Positions 25,063 to 34,038 of a stretch of 52,978 nucleotides of DNA are shown piece by piece. The notes below the pieces were generated by a model. That model had not been told where the DNA came from, searched no databases, and saw only the letters and a list, made by a program, of their open reading frames with translations. A program made the translations under genes and the position numbers. Position 1 is the first letter of the stretch. Every line of letters begins with the position of its first letter. The DNA comes from Bacteroidota bacterium (GTDB lineage Bacteria > Bacteroidota > Bacteroidia > Bacteroidales > GCA-2748055), in NCBI GenBank assembly GCA_024244665.1, contig JAAEOI010000109.1, positions 1-52,978 of the forward strand, read 5' to 3'.

Positions 25063-26400
25063 ATGAAGCGAATTATATATTTGATAGCAGGAGCCATTTT
25101 CTCCTTCACCGCAACAGCCCAGCCGGTCATCATCGACAGGGTAGTAGCTGTGGTTGGAGATTTTCATGTGCTTCAATCGGACATTGAACAGGCATACCTT
25201 CAGATGAGGATGCCCGGAGGGTATATTCCGCCCAATGCGAGGTGTGAGATCTTCAACCATCTGGTCGATCAAAAATTGCTGATGGCCCAATCCAAGATCG
25301 ACAGTGTTGATGTGGGTCCGGACCAGGTCGAACTCTCGATGGAGACACGACTCGACTACTTCATTTCCCAGTTCGGGGATGAAAAGGAGATGGAATCTTA
25401 TTTTGACAAATCGATCTACGACATCAAAGACGACCTTCGGGAGGCCATCAGGGAACAGATGATCACTCAGCAGGTAGGGGCCTCTATTACTGAAGGAGTC
25501 TCAACCACACCGTCGGATGTAAAAAGTTTTTTCAGGTCACTTGATACAGACAGCATCCCCTATATTAACACCCAGGTGGAACTTGCACAGATAGTTGCAT
25601 ACCCCTCCTATAGCGAGGAGGCAATCTTCGGGGTAAAGGAGCGCTTGCTTGAATTGCGCAAACGCGTTATTGAGGGAGAAGACTTCGGAACCCTTGCCAT
25701 TCTCTATTCAGAAGGCCCCAGTGCCTCCAGGCGGGGGGAGCTTGACTTCAAAATGCGCAGCGAACTCGACAAGGCCTATGCCACGGAAGCGTGGTCACTG
25801 AAACCCGCACAGGTATCCAAGATTGTTGAAAGCTCATTCGGTTATCATATTATCCAGATGGTGGAACGCAGGGGCGACAGGGCTAATACCCGCCACATCC
25901 TGATGAAGCCCAAAGCCGATGCCAACGCCAAACAGAAGGCGATCTATAAACTGGACAGTCTGGTAACGGTAGTCAGGGCAGACTCCATTGAATTTAGCAT
26001 GGCCGCAAAGATATACTCAGAGGATTCTCGGACCAGTGTTAATGGCGGACTGATCGTAAACCCGCAGACCCTTGCCGCTACTTTTGAACTGGACCAGCTT
26101 CCCACGAAAGACTACTATATGATCCGCAACATGGAGGTGGGAGATATGACAGAGCCCTACGAATCGGTTGATCATAACCAGAAGGCCTGTTACAAGATTC
26201 TTTATCTGAAAACCCGGACCGAACCACACCGGGCTAACCTGAAGCAGGACTACCTGTTGCTGCAGGAGATGGCTTTGAGTGTCAAAAATAACAAGGTGAT
26301 GGACGAATGGTATAGCAACAAGAAGAAGAATACCTACATCAGGGTAGACAACTCCTTTAAAAACTGCGCCCACTTTGGTGAAGAGACAAGTAAGAGATGA
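25063..26400 (+). CDS. surA: SurA-like periplasmic chaperone and peptidyl-prolyl isomerase
   Basis: This 445-residue exported protein has a signal peptide ending near TATAQP (residue 18). A SurA N-terminal chaperone domain follows at about 20-170, with DRVVAVVGDFHVLQSDIE and the helix CEIFNHLVDQKLL. Two parvulin domains are at about 175-275 (ends with FGYHIIQMVE) and 283-385 (starts with TRHILMKP). This is the classic SurA arrangement, where the protein escorts outer-membrane proteins across the periplasm. The last four bases overlap the next gene's ATG (ATGA at 26397-26400), indicating translational coupling with the OstA-like gene. Third of three adjacent SurA-type genes. Confidence 0.9.
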   Translation: MKRIIYLIAGAIFSFTATAQPVIIDRVVAVVGDFHVLQSDIEQAYLQMRMPGGYIPPNARCEIFNHLVDQKLLMAQSKIDSVDVGPDQVELSMETRLDYFISQFGDEKEMESYFDKSIYDIKDDLREAIREQMITQQVGASITEGVSTTPSDVKSFFRSLDTDSIPYINTQVELAQIVAYPSYSEEAIFGVKERLLELRKRVIEGEDFGTLAILYSEGPSASRRGELDFKMRSELDKAYATEAWSLKPAQVSKIVESSFGYHIIQMVERRGDRANTRHILMKPKADANAKQKAIYKLDSLVTVVRADSIEFSMAAKIYSEDSRTSVNGGLIVNPQTLAATFELDQLPTKDYYMIRNMEVGDMTEPYESVDHNQKACYKILYLKTRTEPHRANLKQDYLLLQEMALSVKNNKVMDEWYSNKKKNTYIRVDNSFKNCAHFGEETSKR

Positions 26401-27929
26401 ACGGATCCCGGCATAGGCGTGTTTCCCTGACATGCATGCTGTTGATCTGCACGCTGCTGATATCCCCCCTGCTGTACGCACAGAAAAAAACACGGCTCCA
26501 AATCATGAATGCGGAGCTTACCGCCTATGATATTAAATTGGGTAAGGATGCCAGGAAGCTATTGGGGGATGTGCAGCTGAAACATGAAGATATTGTCATG
26601 TCCTGCGATTCAGCATATTTCTACTCTTCTACAGGCTCTGTTGATGCATTCAGTCATGTTAAAGTGGTTCAGGGTGATACCCTGACACTGACAGGCGACC
26701 TGGCACATTATAACGGGGAGACAAAACTGGCGCGTGTTCGTAACAATGTTAAGCTGGTGAACAACGACATCACCCTGAAAACCGACACTCTTGACTATTA
26801 CCGGACCGAAGGAATTGCCACCTACCGGGGAGGCGGGATCCTCACACAGACTGATAGCCGCCTCACCAGTGGACGGGGTCGTTTCCTACTGAATTCGGAA
26901 ATCTTCTATTTCATGGACAGTGTTAAGATCGAGAACCCCGATTACTTCATCAACACTGACAGCCTGAAATACGATACACAGACGGAAATCTCCTATTTTT
27001 CAGGCCCCACAGAATTATTCAATGATGAACGCTACATCTATTGTGAAAACGGATGGCACAATATGCAACAGGACATCTCCTTTGTGACCGACAATGCATT
27101 TATGAAGGAGAACGGTCGCACCATTAGCGGAGACACTCTCTATTACGAAGCTGAATCCGGATTCGGGCGGGCCCGTTCCAATGTGGCAATGGTTGATTCA
27201 ACCGAAGGGATGACCCTGACGGGGAATTTCGGGCTCTACTACAGTGAGCAGGAGACAGCCATGGTAACTGACAGTGCACTGATGATCCTGATAGATGGTA
27301 CTGATTCCATGTATGTCCATGCCGATACGCTCCGTTCTATGCAGAACCCAGATACGACAGGCATCGGGCGTGTCATTAAGGCCTATTACAAAGTAAAAAT
27401 ATTCCGCCCTGACATGCAGGTGATGTGCGACTCCCTGATCTATATTGAAGCAGACAGTGCTTTTAACTTTTTTGGAGAACCGGTGCTGTGGTCGGACGAG
27501 AATCAGCTTACTGCCAGCGAGATGAAGGTTGTCATGAAGGACCAGAAGTTGCACAGAATGGATCTTACAGGCGTGGCGATGGTGATCAGCCAGAAGGATT
27601 CCACCAAATACGACCAGATGAGGGGAAAGGAGATGACCGGGTACTTCAGGGATAACCAGCTCACCAGGATCACTGTTAGAGGAAACGGTCAGACTATCAA
27701 TTATGCGGTGGACCAGGATGTAATCATCGGTGCCAACAAAACCGAATGTACTGATCTTGTTATTTACCTGAAAGACAATCAGATATCCAAAGTCAGTTAC
27801 ATGACCAAACCCGACGGCACATACTATCCTCTGGAGCTGCTGCCTCCCGCAGAAGCGCTCTTAAGTGATTTTAAATGGGTGGTGGAACGGAGGCCGGTGG
27901 ATTACCTGGATGTATTCAGGTGGAAATAA
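26397..27929 (+). CDS. OstA/LptA-like protein of the lipopolysaccharide transport family
   Basis: This 510-residue exported protein has a signal peptide with a hydrophobic core near 9-27 (LTCMLLICTLLISPLLYA). It is followed by repeated OstA-type beta-strand units: DVQLKHEDIVMSCDSAYFY near 57, VKLVNNDITLKTDTLDYY near 117, and further copies around 150-420. LptA and the N-terminal part of LptD use this beta-jellyroll to carry lipopolysaccharide across the periplasm. The Bacteroidota OstA-like proteins are longer than LptA (about 185 residues) and lack the LptD barrel. It ends an operon with three SurA-like chaperones. Its stop codon abuts that of the opposing DUF2795 gene with no gap. Confidence 0.85.
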   Translation: MNGSRHRRVSLTCMLLICTLLISPLLYAQKKTRLQIMNAELTAYDIKLGKDARKLLGDVQLKHEDIVMSCDSAYFYSSTGSVDAFSHVKVVQGDTLTLTGDLAHYNGETKLARVRNNVKLVNNDITLKTDTLDYYRTEGIATYRGGGILTQTDSRLTSGRGRFLLNSEIFYFMDSVKIENPDYFINTDSLKYDTQTEISYFSGPTELFNDERYIYCENGWHNMQQDISFVTDNAFMKENGRTISGDTLYYEAESGFGRARSNVAMVDSTEGMTLTGNFGLYYSEQETAMVTDSALMILIDGTDSMYVHADTLRSMQNPDTTGIGRVIKAYYKVKIFRPDMQVMCDSLIYIEADSAFNFFGEPVLWSDENQLTASEMKVVMKDQKLHRMDLTGVAMVISQKDSTKYDQMRGKEMTGYFRDNQLTRITVRGNGQTINYAVDQDVIIGANKTECTDLVIYLKDNQISKVSYMTKPDGTYYPLELLPPAEALLSDFKWVVERRPVDYLDVFRWK

Positions 27930-28151
27930 CTAGTATTCGTCTTCGTTAAAAAAGAAATCATCCTTGCTGGGATAATCGGGCCAGATATCCTCAATGCTTT
28001 CATACACATCTCCCTCATCCTCAATTTCCTGCAGATTCTCGATAACTTCCATGGGAGCTCCCGATCTGATGGCAAAATCAATCAACTCCTCTTTGGTGGC
28101 TGGCCAGGGTGCATCTTCAAGCTTAGAGGCTAATTCAAGGGTCCAATACAT
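27930..28151 (-). CDS. Small acidic DUF2795 protein
   Basis: This 73-residue acidic protein begins MYWTLELASKLEDAPWPATKEELIDFA and matches the DUF2795 family, which has two short helical repeats of unknown function. The second half (IEDIWPDYPSKDDFFFNEDEY) is strongly acidic and ends in aromatic residues. No signal peptide or catalytic residues are seen. It lies tail to tail with the OstA-like gene, the two stop codons being directly adjacent. The gene seems genuine because similar small proteins are widespread in Bacteroidota, but no role can be given. Confidence 0.75.
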   Translation of the reverse strand: MYWTLELASKLEDAPWPATKEELIDFAIRSGAPMEVIENLQEIEDEGDVYESIEDIWPDYPSKDDFFFNEDEY

Positions 28152-28218
28152 TAACGCGCAATTTTAATTAAACTTTAGGGCTTGTTCAGAGCCGCAAAAA
28201 TAATAAAAAAATTAAACC

Positions 28219-28779
28219 CTACAACCCACTTTTCCATGGTTGCTGTGGAACCCCCGTCATGACTGCAATCTTTCTTGATAATACAAAGAAATAATCGGAC
28301 AAGCGGTTATAAAAACGGACCATATCTTCCTGAATGTTCACCTCCTGGCCCAGTTTTAGTATAGTTCTTTCGGTTCTCCTGCACACGGTCCGTGCAATAT
28401 GAACCTGGGAAATGATCGGATGGCCCCCCGGAATTAAAAATGAGGTAAGTGGTTCAAGGGTGGCATCCATCTCATCAATCCGCCTCTCCAGAAAGCTTAT
28501 CTGCTCCTCCCCTACCAAGGGGAACTCCACAGGACTGTGATCCACATCGGCAGCAAGCACCGAAGCGGTGGCCATCTGAATATCCAGAATAGTCAGAAGG
28601 TCCTCCCGGATCCCGTCATCCTCCACCATGTCGCGTAACATAGCAGTCTGGGCCATTAACTCATCCACTGTCCCGTATGCCTCGATTCTTGAATGGAATT
28701 TATGTACACGCCGTCCACCGATCAACGAGGTCTTACCCTTATCGCCACCCCTGGTGTATATTTCAGATTTTTTCGACAT
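28219..28779 (-). CDS. Cob(I)yrinic acid a,c-diamide / cob(I)alamin adenosyltransferase, PduO type
   Basis: This 186-residue enzyme transfers the adenosyl group of ATP to cob(I)alamin, making coenzyme B12. The PduO-type motifs are present: the ATP-binding N-terminus YTRGGDKGKTSLIGG (8-22), the RRTER motif near 133-137 and NRLSDYFFVLSR near 158-169. Its length fits the family. It starts 20 bases after the ABC ATPase gene on the same strand. The presence of this enzyme shows that the cell handles corrinoids, which HgcA also needs, but the locus is 20 kb away and serves adenosylcobalamin enzymes generally. Confidence 0.93.
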   Translation of the reverse strand: MSKKSEIYTRGGDKGKTSLIGGRRVHKFHSRIEAYGTVDELMAQTAMLRDMVEDDGIREDLLTILDIQMATASVLAADVDHSPVEFPLVGEEQISFLERRIDEMDATLEPLTSFLIPGGHPIISQVHIARTVCRRTERTILKLGQEVNIQEDMVRFYNRLSDYFFVLSRKIAVMTGVPQQPWKSGL

Positions 28780-28799
28780 TTCACTGGCTGAAGGATCCT

Positions 28800-29498
28800 C
28801 TACTTATCCGGATTCTTATTAATCTCGATCTTATCAATCTCCCCGTCAATCAGTCGTATGATCCTGTGTGCATACCTGGCAATGGATTCCTCATGGGTTA
28901 CCAGGATAATGGTGTTACCTCTTTCATGAATGAGCCCAAACAGCTTCATGATGTCAATCGATGTTTTTGAATCCAGGTTACCGGTGGGTTCATCGGCCAG
29001 GATAATGGATGGATTGTTCACCAGGGCACGCGCCACAGCCACACGCTGACGCTGTCCCCCCGACAATTCATTTGGTCGGTGGTCCATCCGGTCTGCCAGC
29101 CCCACCTCATCCAAAGTCTTTTTGGCCATTTCGATCCGTTCGCTTTTCCCGATCCCGGCATAGATCAGTGGCAATGTAACATTTTCAAGGGCGGTATATC
29201 GGGGAAGCAGGTTAAAGGTCTGAAAGATAAACCCGATCTCCTGGTTGCGGATCTCAGCAAGCCTGTCGTCGTCCATTTTGCTTACGTCGGTTCCGTTAAG
29301 TATATACTCACCACTGGTGGGAGTATCCAGGGCACCCACCAGGTTCATCAGGGTTGATTTCCCCGAACCTGAAGGCCCCATAATGGCAACATACTCATTC
29401 TGACTAATCTTTAAATCCACCGAACGTAAGGCTTCCACTACGATGGAACCGATGTAGTAATTCTTGACAATTTTATCCAGGCTGATCATAGTTTCCAT
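28800..29498 (-). CDS. ABC transporter ATP-binding protein, LolD/MacB type
   Basis: This 232-residue ATPase has Walker [10 protein letters not shown] (41-49), signature [10 protein letters not shown] near 144, Walker [14 protein letters not shown] near 165 and the switch histidine in ILVTHE near 200. The overall sequence is of the LolD/MacB/FtsE-like class that drives transport of lipoproteins, macrolides or peptides with a separate FtsX-like permease. No permease gene lies next to it, so the partner must be elsewhere. METMISLD gives two possible ATG starts three codons apart. It lies upstream of the cobalamin adenosyltransferase on the same strand. Confidence 0.88.
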   Translation of the reverse strand: METMISLDKIVKNYYIGSIVVEALRSVDLKISQNEYVAIMGPSGSGKSTLMNLVGALDTPTSGEYILNGTDVSKMDDDRLAEIRNQEIGFIFQTFNLLPRYTALENVTLPLIYAGIGKSERIEMAKKTLDEVGLADRMDHRPNELSGGQRQRVAVARALVNNPSIILADEPTGNLDSKTSIDIMKLFGLIHERGNTIILVTHEESIARYAHRIIRLIDGEIDKIEINKNPDK

Positions 29499-29557
29499 AA
29501 TCCAAAATGTTGTACACGAAAGTAAGCAATCTCGTGAAAATACATTTAAAAAAAAGC

Positions 29558-30343
29558 TTAAAACTTGATTTTATAATCTCCCTTGGCCAGGTCGCTCCGC
29601 AACAGCAGCAGCCCCATCTGATACAGATCAATGCTCACCATGACTTCCGGCCATGAGATCACTTCCCTCCAGGCGGCAAACATCTCCTTCGACCAGTAGA
29701 TATCATCCATAATAATAACCGACTCCCCTACCCCAGTATCCACCAGTCTTCGTAAATAAATCAGGGTAGGCTCATAACGGTGGTTCCCGTCCACGAAGGC
29801 CACAAAACGCCCCTTTATAAGTGGGATCAGGTCCTCCAGTTTCTCACTCATTTCACCCCAGTGAACCGAAGTGGAACCCAATTTGTTCCGGCAAATTAAC
29901 TGGGCTGCAAATGATGCACGGTCTGTATTTCCCTCAATTGAGTGCAGGGGGACTTCAGGGCTTCCCGATGCAAGATAGAGGGTACTGACACCCAGTCCCG
30001 ATCCCAGCTCAATAACGATCTCCGGTTCATTCCACCGGCAAATCCTGTGGAGAAGGGCTCCATACTTTTCTGTTACAGAAGAGTCACGCACAAAAGAGCC
30101 TACTGACCTCTCACCCGAGGAGTCCACATTGGATGTGGCCCCCAGCTTCCCCACCGGGATGATCGATTTATCCCTCTTCAACTCCCTGTGTTGCAGGAGA
30201 ATCTCCCCCGGCACTTTAACCTTCGATCCGTTAAATATCACACCGTTGACAAACTCAAACAGATAGGGTGAGTGAATCCCATGTCCCTTCCTGTGGCTCC
30301 AGTAAAAGAGGTGTTGTATGTACTTCCAGATTCGCCAGGTCAT
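29558..30343 (-). CDS. Class I SAM-dependent methyltransferase
   Basis: This 261-residue protein has an N-terminal motif with [17 protein letters not shown] that is typical of a Bacteroidota methyltransferase group. It is followed by a Rossmann domain whose SAM-binding loop is [16 protein letters not shown] near 133-148. The sequence [15 protein letters not shown] near 202-216 and IIMDDIYWS near 229 resemble O-methyltransferases that act on small molecules. The ATG at 30341-30343 is used; a longer frame reaches 30400 but would overlap recG, which starts divergently at 30392. The substrate is unknown. It lies 59 bases upstream of the ABC ATPase gene. Confidence 0.8.
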   Translation of the reverse strand: MTWRIWKYIQHLFYWSHRKGHGIHSPYLFEFVNGVIFNGSKVKVPGEILLQHRELKRDKSIIPVGKLGATSNVDSSGERSVGSFVRDSSVTEKYGALLHRICRWNEPEIVIELGSGLGVSTLYLASGSPEVPLHSIEGNTDRASFAAQLICRNKLGSTSVHWGEMSEKLEDLIPLIKGRFVAFVDGNHRYEPTLIYLRRLVDTGVGESVIIMDDIYWSKEMFAAWREVISWPEVMVSIDLYQMGLLLLRSDLAKGDYKIKF

Positions 30344-30391
30344 GTTTCGGCTTTGATCTAAAATGTTAATTTTACACAAATTGCTCCACGC

Positions 30392-32494
30392 ATGCAACAA
30401 TATTTAAAACAGGACATCAAGTTTTTACCCGGGGTGGGGCCCAAAAGGGCGGAGTTGTTGCTGCAGGAGCTGAGTATCACCACCTTCGAAGACCTGCTTA
30501 CCCACTACCCCTATCGCTATGTTGACAGGAGCAGGTTCTACAAAATATCAGAAGTTACGTCAGACATGCCTTTTATTCAGATCCGGGGAAAGATTATGGG
30601 CTACTCCTCGGTTGGCAAAGGAAGGGGGAAGAGGCTCACGGCCGACTTCAGGGATGATAGCGGGCGGATCGAGCTGGTCTGGTTCAAGGGGGCCAAATGG
30701 ATTCCTGAAAACTATCCTGTGGGAAAAGAGCTGGTGGCTTTTGGAAGACCCTCGGTATTCAACCGGAAACTCAACATGGTCCACCCCGAACTGGAGGACC
30801 CCGATAAAAAGCATGCGGTCAGTTCAAGTCTCCAGGCAGTTTACTCCACCACCGAGAAACTGAAGGACCAGTACCTCACCTCAAAGGCCATCAGCAAGCT
30901 CATGGCCAACGTGGTAAAGGGACTCCCCACCAAATTCGAGGAGACACTGCCGGCCTGGCTGCTACAGTCTCTCAACCTGGTGAACCTGGATACAGCCATG
31001 CGTCAGATCCACTTTCCCGACAACCCTTCCCAGTACAAACGGGCCGAACTGAGGCTGAAATTCGAGGAACTCTTCTACATCCAGCTGAACATCCTGCAGG
31101 GTAAGAGTGAGCGTAATAAAAGATTCCGGGGAAATGTATTTGAAACTGTGGGTGAATCCTTCAACACATTCTACCGGGAACACCTCCCTTTTGAACTAAC
31201 CGGCGCACAGAAAAAGGTGATGAAGGAGATCCGCCGTGACATGGGTTCGGGCCGTCAGATGAACCGGCTCCTCCAGGGGGATGTTGGAAGCGGGAAAACC
31301 CTGGTGGCTCTGATGTCCATGCTCATTGCAATGGATAACGAGTTCCAGACCTGCATCATGGCTCCCACCGAAATCCTGGCACAGCAGCACTTTGCAAGCA
31401 TCAGCAGCTTCCTGGATGGCATGGATGTCCGGGTGGAACTGCTCACCGGATCGGTTAAAAAGTCGGATCGGAAGCCCATTCATGAAGGTTTGCTCGACGG
31501 ATCGCTGAACATCCTCATTGGAACCCATGCCGTTATCGAAGATGTGGTTCAGTTTAAAAACCTCGGACTGGTGGTTATTGATGAACAGCACCGCTTCGGT
31601 GTAGCACAGAGGGCACGCTTATGGAAAAAGGCAGAAGTCCTGCCACACGTTCTGGTGATGACCGCCACTCCCATTCCCCGCACCCTGGCCATGACCCTTT
31701 ACGGTGACCTGGATGTTTCGGTAATCGACGAATTGCCCCCGGGCCGCAAACCAATCATTACCCGCCACTCATTCGATTCAAAAAGGCTGCAGGTATTCGG
31801 ATTTCTTACCAAACAGCTGGCTGCCGGTCGACAGGCCTATATTGTCTACCCGCTCATTAAGGAGTCGGAGACCATGGATTACAAGGACCTGCATGATGGC
31901 TACGAGAGTATTTCCCGTGCCTTCCCCCCTCCAAAATACCAGGTAAGTGTGGTTCATGGCCAGATGAAGCCCGAAGAAAAACAGGCCTCCATGAGGCACT
32001 TCGTGGAGGGTCGAACCCATATCATGGTGGCTACTACAGTCATTGAGGTAGGCGTGGACATACCCAATTCCACCGTCATGATCATTGAGAGCGCCGAACG
32101 CTTCGGGCTCTCCCAGCTGCACCAGCTCAGGGGCCGGGTAGGTCGGGGAGGCGAGCAGTCTTACTGCATCCTTATGTCAGGCTACAAACTTTCGAACGAG
32201 GGCCGCAAACGACTCGATACCATGGTGGCCACCACCGACGGCTTTGAGATTGCCGAAGTGGACCTGAAGCTGCGCGGGCCAGGCGACATTGAAGGCACCC
32301 AGCAAAGCGGTGTCCCCTTCAACCTGAAGATCGCCCACCTGGGCAAAGACTTCCAGATCCTGCAGCTGGCCCGCGATACTGCCGAAGCCATCATCACTGA
32401 AGACCCAAATCTCAACCTTGACAAAAACTGGCTCTTCGCCAAACACGTCAAAAAAGGCAACCCGGGACGCATTGACTGGGGGAGTATTAGCTAG
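30392..32494 (+). CDS. recG: ATP-dependent DNA helicase RecG
   Basis: This 700-residue helicase reverses stalled replication forks and branch-migrates Holliday junctions. The N-terminal wedge domain with its OB fold spans about 1-230 (begins DIKFLPGVGPKRAELL, then YPYRYVDRS). The helicase core has Walker A GDVGSGKT near 292, the DEQH box in VVIDEQHRFG near 394, TATPIPRTLA near 428 and motif VI QLRGRVGRG near 578. The length is typical. It is divergent from the methyltransferase with only 48 bases between starts. No obvious intrinsic terminator follows its stop codon. Confidence 0.96.
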   Translation: MQQYLKQDIKFLPGVGPKRAELLLQELSITTFEDLLTHYPYRYVDRSRFYKISEVTSDMPFIQIRGKIMGYSSVGKGRGKRLTADFRDDSGRIELVWFKGAKWIPENYPVGKELVAFGRPSVFNRKLNMVHPELEDPDKKHAVSSSLQAVYSTTEKLKDQYLTSKAISKLMANVVKGLPTKFEETLPAWLLQSLNLVNLDTAMRQIHFPDNPSQYKRAELRLKFEELFYIQLNILQGKSERNKRFRGNVFETVGESFNTFYREHLPFELTGAQKKVMKEIRRDMGSGRQMNRLLQGDVGSGKTLVALMSMLIAMDNEFQTCIMAPTEILAQQHFASISSFLDGMDVRVELLTGSVKKSDRKPIHEGLLDGSLNILIGTHAVIEDVVQFKNLGLVVIDEQHRFGVAQRARLWKKAEVLPHVLVMTATPIPRTLAMTLYGDLDVSVIDELPPGRKPIITRHSFDSKRLQVFGFLTKQLAAGRQAYIVYPLIKESETMDYKDLHDGYESISRAFPPPKYQVSVVHGQMKPEEKQASMRHFVEGRTHIMVATTVIEVGVDIPNSTVMIIESAERFGLSQLHQLRGRVGRGGEQSYCILMSGYKLSNEGRKRLDTMVATTDGFEIAEVDLKLRGPGDIEGTQQSGVPFNLKIAHLGKDFQILQLARDTAEAIITEDPNLNLDKNWLFAKHVKKGNPGRIDWGSIS

Positions 32495-32751
32495 CAATTA
32501 TGACAATAAAACTTGTAAAATATGGTGTTTTCTTACAATCAGGAGACAAATGAAAAAGTAGTCACTTTGCACGAAACTCTCTCAGACCTCAATCACCTGC
32601 CCGATGACCGCATCAGTCACGAGAATATCTATTTCCAACTTGGTTTCCTGTTTTGGATCGACTTATTTAAATCCAGAATAAATAACCTTGAAATCTCATT
32701 TATATGATCTGCAGCAAGTGAGAATCATCCAACATCAATAATTTTGTGCCC
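32495..32751. other. 257-base gap between recG and rseC, no confident gene
   Basis: An ATG-started 61-codon frame (32522-32707) is present but has no recognised relatives, no ribosome-binding site and no conserved composition, so I do not call it a gene. TAATTTTG at 32739-32746 matches the -7 promoter element exactly and ends only 5 bases before the rseC ATG, which would give a nearly leaderless transcript. No TTTG is present at the expected upstream spacing. No stable hairpin was found by eye. Confidence 0.4.
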
Positions 32752-33156
32752 ATGATCGACCACGACGGGATTATTGACCGCATTGAAGGTGACGTGGCGC
32801 ATGTTAAGATCAACAGCGAATCGGCATGTGCAGGCTGTCACGCCAAGGGTGTGTGCAGTGCGGCCGACCAGGAGGATAAATTCCTGGATGTCCAGTTGAA
32901 GGGTGAAGCATTCAGTCCCGGTGAAGTTGTAAAAGTACTGGTTGCGCGGCGTTTGGGTTTCAAAGCAGTGGGGTTGGGTTATTTTTACCCCTTTCTCCTG
33001 TTGATGACTGTTCTGATCGCTCTTACAATGGCGGGAACCGAAGAGCTGACAGCCGGGCTGTTTGCCCTGCTGTCACTGATCCCTTACTACCTGGCCCTAT
33101 ATCTGGCCAGGAAACGAATTGCATCTTCTTTTACATTCAGCATACAGAAAACTTAA
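32752..33156 (+). CDS. rseC: RseC/MucC-family membrane protein preceding the rnf operon
   Basis: This 134-residue protein has an N-terminal soluble part with clustered cysteines (ACAGCHAKGVC, about 26-36) and two membrane helices at about 68-90 and 95-113, the RseC/MucC pattern. Family members modulate sigma-E or reduce SoxR in proteobacteria. In Bacteroidota they commonly sit directly before rnfB, as here (8 bases). A GTG two codons earlier (32746) is the only alternative start; the ATG at 32752 is preferred. The cysteine cluster and position suggest a part in Rnf maturation or redox sensing, which is inference. Confidence 0.85.
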   Translation: MIDHDGIIDRIEGDVAHVKINSESACAGCHAKGVCSAADQEDKFLDVQLKGEAFSPGEVVKVLVARRLGFKAVGLGYFYPFLLLMTVLIALTMAGTEELTAGLFALLSLIPYYLALYLARKRIASSFTFSIQKT

Positions 33157-33164
33157 ACGGTGAA

Positions 33165-34031
33165 ATGAGCCAGATCATTCTATTTACAGTTGTCACACTG
33201 GTCGCCATTGGAGCTGCTGCAGCGATCATCCTCTATTTTGTGGCACAGAAGTTCAAGGTCTTTGAAGACCCCCGGATCGACCAGGTGGAGGAGGAGCTTC
33301 CTGCAGCCAACTGCGGTGGATGCGGATTTCCCGGCTGCAGGAACTTTGCGGAAAACCTGGTCAAATCTGATAAATGGGACGGACTGTTCTGCCCGGTGGG
33401 TGGAAACGAAATCATGGCAAAAGCAGCTGCGATCCTGGGCAAGGAGGCCATCGAACAGGCACCCAAGGTGGCCGTGGTACGGTGCAACGGCACTCCCGAG
33501 CACAGGCCCAGGCTCAATGTCTACAACGGTGCCCCTACCTGCACGATCATCCACAGCCTCTACATGGGTGAAAGTGGTTGTCCCAACGGATGTCTCGGAG
33601 AGGGCGATTGTGTTGTTGTCTGTGATTTTGATGCCATCCACATGGATCCGGTAAGCGAGCTTCCGGTGGTGGTGGATGAAAAGTGTACTGCCTGCGGTGC
33701 CTGCGTGGATGCCTGTCCGAGGAACATCATTGAGCTCCGCAAAAAGAATAAGAAAGACCGTAAAATATTTGTCAGCTGCATCAACACTGAGAAGGGTGCA
33801 ATGGCCAAAAAGAATTGCAGCGTGGCTTGCATCGGGTGTTCCAAGTGTTTCAAAGTTTGCCCCTATGAAGCCATCACCATGGAGAACAACCTTGCATTTA
33901 TCGATGCCGACAAATGCAAGCTCTGTCGCAAGTGTGTGGTGGTATGCCCCACTAGTGCGATCCTTGAATTGAACTTCCCGCCACCCAGGAAGACCGAGAA
34001 AACAGAACCAGCTGACGCAGAATTAAAATAG
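33165..34031 (+). CDS. rnfB: Rnf electron transport complex subunit B
   Basis: This 288-residue iron-sulfur protein accepts electrons from ferredoxin at the cytosolic face of Rnf. Residues 5-27 form one membrane anchor. The conserved first cluster is NCGGCGFPGC near 49-58 with a further Cys near 76. Multiple ferredoxin-like clusters follow: a Cys-rich region near 122-152, CTACGACVDACP near 175, CIGCSKCFKVCP near 222 and CKLCRKCVVVCP near 252. It is longer and has more clusters than proteobacterial RnfB (about 190 residues), as in other Bacteroidota and Clostridia. The likely electron source is ferredoxin reduced by the PFOR encoded at 8943-12482. It starts 8 bases after rseC. Confidence 0.95.
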   Translation: MSQIILFTVVTLVAIGAAAAIILYFVAQKFKVFEDPRIDQVEEELPAANCGGCGFPGCRNFAENLVKSDKWDGLFCPVGGNEIMAKAAAILGKEAIEQAPKVAVVRCNGTPEHRPRLNVYNGAPTCTIIHSLYMGESGCPNGCLGEGDCVVVCDFDAIHMDPVSELPVVVDEKCTACGACVDACPRNIIELRKKNKKDRKIFVSCINTEKGAMAKKNCSVACIGCSKCFKVCPYEAITMENNLAFIDADKCKLCRKCVVVCPTSAILELNFPPPRKTEKTEPADAELK

Positions 34032-34038
34032 AAACACG

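Noticed and set aside
32522..32707. 61-codon plus-strand open frame
   Set aside because: No ribosome-binding site, relatives or domain; too short to support as a gene.
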